Assembly: GCA_973895155.1 (NCBI GenBank) | Contig: OZ316895.1 | Coordinates: forward strand, 7,564,001-7,628,000 | Direction of reading: 5' to 3' | DNA length: 64,000 nt | From: Marsupella aquatica | Lineage: Eukaryota > Marchantiophyta | Shown here: positions 1 to 11,594 of the stretch, one piece after another | How the letters are laid out: each line of letters starts with the position of its first letter | Numbering within the stretch: the stretch's first letter is position 1 | Translations under genes and position numbers: made by a program | Notes under the pieces: model-generated | What the model was told of the DNA's origin: nothing | Databases searched by the model: none | What the model saw: only the letters and a program-made list of their open reading frames with translations

Positions 1-34
1 GGTCATCCTTTGGAAGGGTTCCTTCTTCCTCTCT

Positions 35-304
35 CTTATCTTTCCATTTGCCTCCCATCTTGGTACCCTGACACAGAAAGTTTGGGTTAATTCCCGTGCA
101 ACTGATAAGGAGCCTAGCTAGAAAAATGGCAACGCATCCTACATTTTTGGTATCGGTCTGGCCATGAGGTGATTCTCTCTTATTTTTCCAGTTGCTTGGC
201 ATCTTGGTACCGTGATACCAAGAAAGTTTGGGGTAACTCCAACGCAACTGAGGAGCCTAGACAAAAGCTAACTCATGCTACATTTTAGGTACCATCTGAC
301 CATA
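35..304. repeat. imperfect tandem duplication, about 130-140 bp unit
   Basis: Two diverged copies lie side by side at about 35-170 and 175-304. Both run through a CTCTTAT-TTTCCA start, CATCTTGGTACC, AGAAAGTTTGGG, GCAACTGA and GAGCCTAG, then a CTACATTTT-GGTA block and a CTG-CCAT end. They lie beyond the stop codon of the channel gene, possibly in its 3' flank. No coding potential is seen in them. Confidence 0.75.
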
Positions 305-543
305 GGAAAGTGCAGTAAAACTGGACGTCAGAAAAGAGTATTCATCAATTCTAGAATTCCTAAACACTGTTCTTCTACAAGCAGATAAGATGGTCTCAAA
401 GGAATTGGTATAATGAATACATCAGATTGTAAGACAGAAATAAGGCCCACACTACGGTGGGCTAGTTATTCAGACTATCAGAAAAAAAGCCTAATTGACA
501 GATCGATATGGCACCAGTAGCTGCTGCACTGAAGTTCCAACAT

Positions 544-3500
544 TCACATGTCAAGTGATATTACAGCAATCCCCACCTCAGTTACTCTGATCAGGTCAAG
601 CTTGGAGTGATCCAGAACACGATTGCCAGCCTTGTCAATGTGAATGAAATCTATGTAGTCTGCATCCCAAGCGACATCCCCATCGCAAACAAAGTAATCC
701 TACACTCAATCAGCCAACAGAATGTAAGTGATAGAACACACATAAAGAAATTCACAGTTTTAGATATGCGAACCAAATTTCAAGACACTACTAGTTAACT
801 GTAAGAGTTGCGACTGTATGAAACCTAATCCTTTTCATTGCCTGGAAACTATCAAGGCTTGCACCTTAGACGTACTTGATCATCCATGCCAAGTGCTGTT
901 TACAAAATATTTACCTCCAAGTGGAATATGGGTTGCATTGAAGCTCTCTCTAAGCCCATGATTGTCAGAGAGAACGACGCATCACCGTCCACAAGGGACT
1001 CCATAGTGTGCCCATAAATTGGACTTTTGCTGTCAATTACATGCCGCACCAGTATTCCATATCTCAAATATGATATCTGTTCCACCAACCCAAAAACATA
1101 CTTCAAAGTCCAGTAGGACAACATTGCCAATGGTTGCAACTATCAATTGTGCTGATTGCTCGTAAAGAACATCCAGTGTCTGACGACTCGCACAAAAATA
1201 TTACTCATACAGTGAAGCAGGCTTCCACAAAACTCAGTAGACACCTCTGGGACAAATATAATCTCGTCAAGAAAGATACCTCAGGCCTCACAAGGGCTAA
1301 ATCCTGCGTGGAACAAAACATGGAACCGGTTGGGAGCTTGATCAAAATGCGGAATGTGAGACATATCTTTGCATCTACCAATTCACAAGGAGGCGGTCCA
1401 GTAAGAACAAGTCGCACTGCAAAGACCCTGCAGCTCATGAAATAAATGATGTCAGTTTCCCAAACTATAATGGACAGATCCTGTTTAGCTATAGTCAGAC
1501 TATGTTTTCATCAAGGCTGCTTTACCATCACAATGTTTGCAGAGTAGATGAGCATGGATTTCAAAATACTTCAAATTCTCAATCAAACCATATGATGCAT
1601 CTGGACTACATGATAAGCTAGTGCCTGTTGCTCACTATCCAGGAAATCCTGTTTCTATATGTCCAGTGTTTGTCCTTCTCCTTTCCGTAAAAATTCAGCC
1701 ATTTAATTGATGGGAGTAAGCCCTATTCAAAATTGCACCACCTAACAGCAAACATTAAAGATCATATACTGATTCACATTTTACTATTGATCTCCAAGCC
1801 TCCTAACAGCATATCTTCCGAACGGAAGAACATCCAACTAGGAGAGATCACATGCAAATGCCAAACCCAGGCTGGGGAAAAACCTCTTTACTTGGGTTTA
1901 TCCTTGAGCACTGCTGAGGGTAACGAGGTGAATTCATCCGCTCGGATTACTGCTTTTTTGGAGCAGCGAATAGGCTGCGAGGGCTGTGACATGCGGGCGA
2001 AGACTGCACCAAATAATCAATTATAAATAACACGCACTAGAAGGCAGAGACCATCAACACACTGCGAGCAATAAACACCCTCATTACTGGATATTAGGAC
2101 ACATTAGTGCAGAACCTGAGACCCCTGGAAAGCTTACAGCAATACAGTACAGCATCAGGAATTTCGGAGTGACGACGGAAACTGTTACGAGAGTTTTCAT
2201 GGCCAAGATTTTCAAGGCATCAATGTGTAGCCTGCCATAGAACGCATCCAGAGGACACCCACTTGTCTTTAACAAGAGAAAATATACTCACCAGCTCCAC
2301 TAAGAAATACAAACAGGAACTGGCCCATCAGAGTGTTCACATTGGCTACACAGAGACAGTACGTCGACAAAGCAGCGACCGGAGATCCACCAAAGGTTGT
2401 TGAAAGAGAGAGCCTGCGCAATCGTGGAAGCAATGCTTAGATTATAACAAACTTCCATATATTGGACATTGAGTAAAAGGAAGATTCAATTGTGCCAAGC
2501 ACATAAAATGCCAGCAGCAGTCAAACCCCATATAATATTTCCCTTCAGCTCTTCTGCAGTGGGCACTTCTTGGTGTTAGATGTCTTCAGGTCTAAGGTGT
2601 CAAACATTATCCAGCCATTCACTGAATTGGAATAGGACTTACGCATAGAGGAAAACATCCATGAGATCAGAGATATTCTGCTTTGCTTTTGCGGCTCGTC
2701 CCACCATGACACTTTCGTCCACTGAAGTTCCTCCGTTAAAAGAAAATCCACCTTTATCCAAAAGATAGATTGGGGTGAACAGTAACCCCAAAGCGATTGG
2801 AGCAAGAAAGACACCTATAAGGAAATGGCCAATTGGCATCTGCATGACAATACAACCAAACAAAGTTAAATCTTGACTGGCATAAGTGCAGGGTGTAACA
2901 GAAAGCGACTTTGGGAACTCTTATGATTTGCTTTAGGCTATACTTGATAACCAGAGGCTGGATGAATCCACTCCCAAAGTTTGAGTTTCTCTTCGCTTCT
3001 CAGAAAGCACCCAATTGAGTCGTAGACCCTTGAAACATTTTATTAGTCTCCATACAATAAAAAATAAAGTTCAAAGATGTGGTTTCCAGATACCTTTAAA
3101 CAAGCAACGTAAAAGTCTTGAACAAGAGCGATCATGCCCTTATTCTGCCTTACAACCATTCCCTCCTGTCCTTTTCTTCCTTTGGCCCTGACCTGCCCTG
3201 CACTGCCCTTAACTTCCCTTCTCAACCTGGCAACTTCAACGTCTGGAGCGTTCGCTTTGCCAGTAGCAACACTCTTAACATGATCAGCTGTCTGTTCTTC
3301 TCTACCATCATTTAGAAAGTCACCAGCAACAGCCCTTCTGTGACCCTCTGATATATGATGGACAAAAGCCAATTTGGTCTTCGCACGACGCCATCGCGCT
3401 TGTGCTTCATTGGATGGTGATGGCAAGGCATGCGCATTATCTGGTTCAAAGCTCCTTCCCTCAGTCTCTGCTGGTGATGATCCTTCTATCATTTCAATGT

Positions 3501-4305
3501 GGTCACTCGCCACATCACTAGAGTCGGGCTTCAACCTTAGTTTGGCAGAAAAGGCCGTATGATCTCTCACTTTGGTACTAAGGGGTTCAATAGGCTCCAC
3601 CCCTTCAGAAGGTGAGGTTACCCCCGAGAGCTCAGTGGTACTGTGCTTAGACAGGATCTCCACAGACTCGGGAGCCGTCTCGAAACCCTGACTTAAACCT
3701 TCTTTACCTCCTACATTCATATTTTCAGGAGACTTCTCATCCAATGAATGTAACGATTCGAGGATCTTTGTAACATTTTCGTCTGAACCTGGACTCAAAG
3801 TTGTATCAGTAGCTTGAAACGGGTCAGACCTTGCTGCTGCAGACGGTCTAAACCTCACTGAACGCTCCCTACGAGGCATGTTACCAGAATGTTCTACGCT
3901 TCCATGCTTTACGATAAATTGAGCTCCCTCATCCATAGGAGTCCCCTTGCTCACATCCTCGGCATCGATTCGGCTTTCATCAGGCAGGACCTGGTTTTCC
4001 TCCTCTTCAGAAACATCTAAGAGCTTCCTTGTTCTTGCAACATTTACTTTTGCCAAGCCTTGTCCCCCATCCAAAGAAATTCGCCCACCTCCAATTTGGC
4101 GCACACTTAAAAACTTCTCAGGAACAGGGATCCCACTACTACTAGGTCGGTGGTCAAGCCTTCGGTTCTTTTTTCTCAACCCTTCCTTTCTGCTGTTGTT
4201 CTCTTTAGGTAGGGCATCCAGGGCATCGAAGAAGTTCTCGTCCTTAGATCCATCAGTGGTCACTCCTGATGTAGAAACAGCTTGCCTGAAAGACTCTGCG
4301 GGCAT
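544..4305 (-). CDS. Kir-like (inward-rectifier fold) potassium channel with long N-terminal extension
   Basis: Exons on the minus strand by splice consensus and frame: 4305-3094, 2839-2643, 2413-2292, 2181-2151 (uncertain), 1427-1280, 1076-915 and 699-544, giving about 675 residues. Exon 1 encodes a roughly 400-residue polar, probably disordered region ending in an amphipathic stretch (VQDFYVACLK) like the Kir slide helix. Exon 2 gives TM1 (FLIGVFLAPIALGLLF) and the turret. Exon 3 gives the pore loop (STTFGGSP) and TM2 (CVANVNTLMGQFLFVFLSGA). The last exons match the cytosolic immunoglobulin-like domain of KirBac channels, notably HVIDSKSPIYGHTMESL and WDADYIDFIHID. The family forms tetrameric K+ channels in membranes. 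The filter lacks the usual G-Y/F-G, so selectivity is uncertain. The start is also uncertain: the frame stays open to about 4500 without an ATG above 4305, so an upstream exon is possible. The exon 3/4 junction has a phase problem (see findings). Confidence 0.85.
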
Positions 4306-6471
4306 GCTCGTTGCTTTCCTGAGGGTTTCATGTGGCGTAAAAAATGGAAATCCTTCGCCATAAAGTATAAAGTCCAGTCCAGTCTCCTCTATGGACGGCG
4401 CAGAGGAGAGGGAGACCCGTAAATTGTCCCGTTTCCACGCCGTCGTGCTGGCCAGTGTAGCGTTGTACGAACTTGTGAAAATGATAGACAACCAACCAAA
4501 GTTAAACTCAACTTCGACTTATACAACAAAAAATGGGGACTGGCAGAAATAAAGGGAGAGAACTGAAAACGAGAAGCCACCCAAGTGGGCACAGACAGTT
4601 GCTTCTGAAATCTCAATGCCATCTAGATTACAAACCAAATGATTAAGAGTAACTATGTGTCATTCAGATCACGATAGAAGAAAGGCGCTTTAAAGTATTG
4701 CCTTCTGGGTGAGACTTGGCCAAACTCCTCCACCAGTTCTGCACGAGAATCTATGAAAAATGAACTGATGACAATAGAATGAAACCGAGTGAAATATACC
4801 AAATCTTACTATAATAGATCAAGTGGTAATTAGTTGACATAATGGAAGTTGCACCACACATGTCTGTTAAGGGTTCAAGGGTGTCACCACTTGTCAGTAT
4901 TCTGATGGCCGCGGGGTGATTGTCCAATCTTCAACGGGTACAGGTCACTATGCTGAAAGGTCGTCGTTTTGCCAGAAGAAATGGAGAGGACGCAGCACGA
5001 GATTCCTCAGTTCTACAAGCAGCTGAGAGCAGATGTTGGAAGCTCCGACCAAATTTTACAATTCTCCCTACTGAATCGCTGGCGGTCCCACTGGACTTAG
5101 ATGAAGATTTCCTGGGCTAATTGCAAAAGGCAGAAACTTACACAAACTAAACTATGTCACTCTATCAACCAAGTACCAGCTCCAGGCGAATATGGCCGTT
5201 GCGACAGACGTGATGGTCCGGAAAGTCAAACACAATGGCTGTGAAATTGACCTGAAACAATCAGAATGTTAAGGATATGTTCAAGTAAAGTCGTCCCCTC
5301 TTCTCTAGTTGACTGACGTGTGATGATTGAGGTCGATGTAGATATCAGTGGATGTAGACGATAGTTAAAAACCGCGCGGCCAATCTTCTACACAGCCAGC
5401 AGGCAAACTGAATATTGCAGCAGACTATCTCCAGAAGAACTTTCCAGCAACCCGGTACCCAAAGAGATTCGATCGATCCACAAGAAACGCCCAATACGCG
5501 GCAAAGATAACCAGCACCCGCTTTGTCGAATAAATTCTCTGCAACACGCGCATGCAAATTGGCCCTTGTTGCTCGGAGTTCGACGACCAATCTGGTATCA
5601 CTCAGAAGCCAAACAAACTGATCGCTTAGCAGGCTGGCTGAAACCTCCTACAGCTATTTTATGTTGGCAATTTCTAGCTGCGGGCGTCAACTGCGCAGTC
5701 GTGAATTCGGATGCTAAGAGTCTGCGTGCAAATATGCCAACCAAAAAACAAGAGAATCTGGACAGAATTAGTCGAGATAGTGGCAGCCAAGCCATGACCA
5801 CCAATTAAATCCCATTTGATTCTGAAAAACTTAGAAACATCTCGAATCCACCCTGAATGCAGAGTTTGCACATCCGAATTCTTGAGTTGCAAGACAAGAT
5901 ACGCGAAAAGCAAGTCCAATTTTCACCAGTGATTTGACTCTTACGAATCCTCATCGCGACGGCCCATCACGAATGCAATGGCGAGGAGAGGAGAACTTTC
6001 CAAAAGTTTTCCAGATCCTCCCTAACAACAAAGAGGTGCCGAGTGTCATTTTCTACTTACAGAGCGAAAACGAAGAAAGCGAGTTGAGATAAAACAGTCT
6101 TGGATTCCGCGCGTGGATCAATCCTGAGCTCTCTCTTTCCTCGGTCGACAGAGAAATTGCCCGCCCTAGACCGCAGTGACTCCAAAACCGTTCCAGATCA
6201 ACCTGGAATTTGCCCACATCCAGCTAAGGATACGACTCCGAAGCTCAAGCTCCTACCCTGTTCGCCAATCGACCAGCCAACAACCGTCCTACACCTGCAC
6301 CTCCCGTCACTCTTAGCTCTGTATATCAACCTGACGTTCAACGACTTCCAGCTGAGGATAAGTCACCTTTTCGTCGATAGAAAGGCAGTCAATCCCAACC
6401 CGTCCTAAACCTCAGTTTACTCCAAATTCGTCGTCGACCAGCAACACCTCAAATTCGCCTGTACAACAAGT

Positions 6472-6472
<1 letters not shown>
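4306..6472. other. intergenic, 5' side of the channel gene
   Basis: The first 200 bases above 4305 stay in the exon 1 frame, so they may hold 5' UTR or part of an upstream exon. Beyond that I see only short overlapping ORFs without recognisable motifs or plausible splice chains, and no RNA gene. Confidence 0.5.

Positions 6473-6527
<55 letters not shown>
6473..6527. repeat. (CT)n microsatellite
   Basis: An uninterrupted CT dinucleotide run of about 27 units. Such tracts are often found in plant promoters and 5' UTRs, but I find no gene that clearly starts next to it. Confidence 0.97.
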
Positions 6528-6530
<3 letters not shown>

Positions 6531-7055
6531 GTTCCAATCCACCGTTACTACAGACAGTACGACCAACTTCTAAACTCTCACTCTCAGACGACCATCAACC
6601 ACCGTGCACGGATCATCCTCTGAAGAAACCGGGCTACGAATCGTGACGCGAAACAAATTAACCTGCACAGTAGTGTATCGAGAAAAGCCAGCCCGGTGGT
6701 CCGGAGCACTCTGCTGCTGTCGCGACAGCTGCTAATAACGGCAGGGAGAGCGTTCGCCACCACGGCATGAATTGGGTGATGAGAGCAGTATGCGCGCCCC
6801 ACTCCATCCGTTAGATCACATTGCGTTGTTGCATGAACAACAGATTACTCCTCCTTCGGGACAAACTTGCAGTGGACGACTTCAGAGGCACGGTTTCTTC
6901 GCCTCGAGGCCTGCATCACAACTCAGCGCAGCACAACACAACACAACAGAGCAGAGCAGAGCAGAGGCAGAGGAGAGGCGAGTAGAGAGGCAGAGGACGG
7001 GAGAGGGGAGGAGACGAGAGGAGACGACTGCTGTTGATGTGTAGAAGACTGCTGC
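6528..7055. other. intergenic, with purine-rich low-complexity DNA
   Basis: No gene is supported. Positions 6952-7025 are almost all purine, built from GCAGA and GAGGA/GGGAGG variants. The open frames across it are products of that composition. Confidence 0.5.
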
Positions 7056-8450
7056 TCTGTTTTGCTGCTCTTGACTACGGTGACGCGTCGACAGCGCGGT
7101 GGACTGGGCTGGTCGGGGAGCCCGTGCCTACCGTAGGTCAGGGTTTGGGGGTGGTTACCAGGTTCAAGGGGACTGTACACTCCCTGCCCCCAGGTAGGGG
7201 AAATCATAAAACAACCATTAGCCCAGTTTCAGTGCATTGTGGTGTATTGTCAATAGTAAGTGGATGCCGAGTTGCTGAGGTGAAGGGAGCGCAAAGAGAA
7301 GCTAGAGTTGGGTCTATAGTATGCTTCCAGAGTGTGAAGACCTCTCGATAAAGACTAAACTGAAAATGAGGTGCAGATAAGAGGACACTGAAAATGAGGT
7401 GTATGTCAAAAACAGGGATGGGGGCAACAATGAAAGGGCTTTTTTTCCAGATTCTTTTGCAAGTTTTCCGTTGTTCTTGATTATGGTGACGGATTGACAT
7501 TGGGCTGGTCAGGGAGCCCGTGCCTACCATAGGTCAGGGTTTAAGAGTGTTACCAGGTTAAAGGGGACTCTACAGTGCCAAGTTTACTCCTACGCCCTAT
7601 CCCCACTACTTTTCATGCACACTAAGACTTAGTGGAAATTATAAAACCACTGACCCTACAGTTGGTGCAACATTGTGGCTAGTAGGTATATACTAGCCTG
7701 ATTACCTGTTCCTTGAACCCAAATAGAGATACAACCAAAAAAAACTTGCAAAAAGAATCTATGTTGTTTTCCCTTCATCTTTGCCCCCCATCCCTGTTTT
7801 TGGTATGCACTTCATTTTTTGTTTTGTCCTGATCAGAGTTATCTTTATGTGAATTTACTGTCTAAAGGCTTCATTCTAGAAGACTAAACCCCAACTCTAG
7901 CTTTCTTTATGATTAGTTATATAGATTACACTGCCAAAAAGATATGAATGATCCCACAGGCAAAAGGATCCAATAAAGGGAGGGAAAAGGAGAAGGCCCC
8001 AAGACTACCAAAGAGGCCCAACAAAACCAAGAGTCCCTCACAAGGGTCCCCACAACATTGTGGATAGTAAGTGATGTTGAGGAGAAGTGTTCTAGACACC
8101 AGGCAGTCAAAACCCTATTGGGGATTCTGCAAGTTGGCCTGGCAATTGGACTCATGTTGCTTTGTTTTGTTCATCTGGACTATGGTGATGCATGGACAGC
8201 GCAGTGTGATGGTCAGGGAGCCTGTAGTTTTTACTATCATCCGAGAGACTAAGAGTTAGAGGAATAATAAATTACCCCAAGAAGCTCACTGAAGCTCGGA
8301 TCATCAACCTTGAACATTGCCGCTACGAAGGATTGTCAATAGTCAAGTTAACTCTGTACTACCATAACAATGAGTGTTACTCCAGACTAAGACGTAGGGG
8401 AGATTGTCAATTACCCCATCAAGCTCAAATTAAGCCCCATGGACCTCCAT
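7056..8450. repeat. cluster of diverged repeats of one family
   Basis: One block recurs at about 7060-7190, 7470-7575 and 8165-8225. It contains CTTGACTACGGTGACG or a variant, then GGTCAGGGAGCCCGTGCCTA, TAGGTCAGGGTTT and TTACCAGGTT-AAGGGGACT. A second block (ACTAAGAC-TAG-GGAAATTATAAA, then CATTGTGG and TAGTAAGTG) follows at about 7190-7262, 7618-7690, 8248-8350 and 8383-8425. The alternation suggests a tandemly expanded non-coding repeat, perhaps part of a transposon. No coding function is seen. Confidence 0.65.
7913..8056. repeat. dispersed repeat, copy 1 (partner at 9945-10115)
   Basis: Shares an ordered series of short matches with 9945-10115: CTGCCAAAAGA, GGAGGGAA-AGGA, GAAAAGGCCCCAA, AGGCCCAACAA and AAG-AGTCCC-CACAA. 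The copies are in the same orientation about 2 kb apart. It overlaps the end of the repeat cluster described above. Confidence 0.6.
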
Positions 8451-9944
8451 GTTTGCAAAATTGCTTAGATAGATGTTTGTAACCCGGATGGATTGCATCA
8501 AAACCCTGTTATGCTATTAGATGTATTTTATACCAATAAGTGAAATGTGGCAAGAAAATGCAACAACCATCTTTTTAATTTTGTATGACTCAATTCTCAA
8601 GAAGTGATGCTACCAAGGACCAAGCCCATGAGCCATGCAATCCCCATAGCCGCGAAACTCCTTTGAAAACTTGTTGGAAAATAGAAGGGTGTAACTGGAT
8701 GAAAATGTAAACGGTGGGTTGCATGGTTCACTGATTGGTCAATGGGAGTATAATTTCCCACAAGCTATTAAAATACCTCTAAATCTGGAGAAAGTACAAA
8801 AATGAGTCTCCAAATTCTTTGGGATTAATGAAAGTGTCTTTTATGCCACCACTCTTGTCAGACGCCATTGAAGTATCAAAGAAAAATTGTTAATATGCAA
8901 TAATGTGCATAGTCGTCACATGATACAATACGCCATAGGCATCAACTTGTCACCTTTCACCTTTCACCTTGTGCACCATGATAGACCATCACTATGGACT
9001 TGAACTTTTGACTTGAGAATTGAGAAATCTAGTGGGCCAAGCAATTTTGGACACCACAAAAATGTGCTCTATCTAGAATGTCCTCTTAGCTTCCACTTTT
9101 GCATGTTGACCGACCTCCTTTAGTCCACTAGACTCTGTCTGGCTTGGTGAACTACCCATTGGATGCATGCTGTTCCACATAGTGTAATTCCCTGTAATAG
9201 TTCAAGACAAAAACGAGGTGAGCGTTCAACTAAATGATCGAAGGTGTCATATAAGTAAAAACTAATTTGAAGACAATCTGTGCTTATTTTGATAGTTTAT
9301 TCCATTGTCCTACAATTCATAATTTATGAGATTTTCCAAAGGGTAGATAATTATTGCAATATTAAAGTAATCATTTGAGATAAAGTAATAGAAAGGAATT
9401 TTTGTAAGTTATTGTGAAAGAAGGCAAGGGCTGAAGGGCAGCAGTCTCAAAAGCGTAGGCAAGACACTAGATGCAGGCCATGGATGTCCAACATTTATGT
9501 AATAAACATAATGCCAATAAATGTTTACATTGGTGGTGACCTTCCGTTGAATCTGGTGGGTTGGGGCTTCAAGCCCTGCACTCAGCTGTTATTTGGGGTC
9601 AGCATGATTGGCCTTGAAAAGAGGAAAAATTAGAAAGTAGTTATCTAATTGAGAAAAGAATTTTGGAAGGGAAGGCAGAGAAAGAAATGAAAAAACCAAC
9701 CGATGGGTGGAATAACAGAGAGATACATGGAGGTCTCACTTGAATTCACCCATTGATGGAACAACAAAGAAAACAGCCCTGAGAACAACCCTCATATGCT
9801 GAAATGAAAATGAAAATGAAAATAACAACCAAGTAAAAATATGCTTGGGAGCCTGAAGTAGAGATGCCCCATTATAGCAGCATCCAAAAAAATGTAGTAC
9901 AGTAACACTAAAAAAAAAAAACTGCTGGAAACTCTAATAGGTTT
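8451..9944. other. intergenic, AT-rich
   Basis: No gene, RNA or clear transposon ends recognised. A short GAAAAT run lies near 9800 and an A-rich run near 9910. Confidence 0.4.
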
Positions 9945-10115
9945 GGTAAAACATTACATATCTGCCAAAAGACAGATATGTAAAGCTGGGCGACATGGTC
10001 CTAACGGCAAAACAACCCAAAAAAGAGGAGGGAAGAGGAAGGAGAAAAGGCCCCAAAGCAGAATAGGTCCAACAAGCCAAGGAGTCCCCCACAACAACAA
10101 ATGACCCATGAACAC
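9945..10115. repeat. dispersed repeat, copy 2 (partner at 7913-8056)
   Basis: Direct-orientation partner of the copy near 8 kb, with the same ordered blocks ending in GGAGTCCCCCACAAC. The copies differ by many substitutions and small indels, so the duplication is old. Confidence 0.6.
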
Positions 10116-11594
10116 TAACACAAGGAAGCCCAAAAGAATAACACCCTACTTGGCAGCAAATTGAAATAGAACTCAGTAGTGTATCATATACAGCATGTTC
10201 ATCCTGGAACATGCTTTGTTTTTTGTTTTGTCTTGTAGTGATATGTGTAAGAGATCTTTTTTTTTTTTGCAATAAAATACAATAGTAGAAATATAGTATA
10301 TGCAAAGAAAAGAGCATCTTTTAACAAGGAGTGGGATACAAGGGTAGAAGTAGGGCACAAAGAAAGAATACACATAATGATCAGGACAAATATTCTGGAA
10401 TAAAGGTCTTGAATAGTTGTGCACATAAGGTACACATACTCACTTCAATCAATTCAATGACAATCAATTCAATCAAAACCATAAGTTTAGTAAATCTATC
10501 ATGGGAGTAACTTAAGACACTAGTTGTCTGTTTTTCTCTTCATTTCTCTCTCTCATTAGAACAGAACACGTAAAACTTCTTCTCTCAACTGGTAGAAGTT
10601 TAAAATCAGTGGTAAAGTATATGCTTAGGATAGCAAAGATTAAAAAGTGAAGAGTTTTGTCAAAATGAACTCAAAATACTCCAAAACAACAAAACTTGAC
10701 AGGGATCCCAAAATTCATTGTTAATCTACATAACACAAATGATACACCTAGAAAAGGCACATTGAAATAAAAATATATGACCAAAAATATAAATAAGACA
10801 AAATCTGAAAGGTTATTCACCATATAGGAGCATCAAAACCAAAATGCACTGTCACGAAGTGAACTTTGTCTACAGATCCTAAAACCATCAATGAAGGGCA
10901 AGGGACACCTTATGTCAAAATAAGGGGGTCACATATCAATTTTTGTCCCCTCGTTCTTGTCAATCCCCGTGCTTTCCTCGAAGCGAATCACAGACGGATC
11001 TGAAGTTTTGGACCCATGTCAATTTGCCGCCATTCCCCTTTCCGTCCCGTGTGGCGGCGCAGTTTTCCGCCAGAGTCCAGACTCAATTGATGCGATTCAA
11101 CGAGACATTATTATTATTGTCGACTAGCACCAGAGAACCCAACAGAACAGAGACTGTCTTCTACTCTTCTGTCATACATCCCATTCCACAAGACTTCGAC
11201 CGGCGCTTCTCTCCGCCTCATCCCTAACGAACTACTGTCGTCTTCACTCACGGGCCCACAGATTTGGCCTTGCGCTTTCCTGACGAGCTTGAATTGGCAT
11301 CCAGAGTCTACAGCATGAAACCCAGGTGGTGGAAAGACTGCTGACGATGGATGTATCATGAATTTGACCTCGGGTTGGGGCTGTTTCTTTCAGATATAGA
11401 GGAGCTAGGAAATTTGCAGAGCAGTGTGAGGGAGCCATACACTTGAAGTGATTTACAGCCCCACTCATGATGAAATAAACGTGGTAGCTTTCGTTGCTCC
11501 CGTGCTCCCGTGCTCCCCAGCTTTTAAAGGAAGACGGTGGTGGGAGAGGACGGAGAGAAGTGCTGGTGGGTTTTTTGACTGTGGGTGGGGTAGG
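10116..11594. other. intergenic, upstream of QTRT2
   Basis: AT-rich to about 10930, then GC-richer up to the QTRT2 start, as expected for a promoter and 5' UTR. The GC-rich half holds overlapping ORFs on both strands without family motifs. No TATA box could be assigned with confidence. Confidence 0.4.

Noticed and set aside
3947-4363. 138-codon plus-strand ORF
   Set aside because: Antisense to exon 1 of the Kir-like gene, with no motif of its own.
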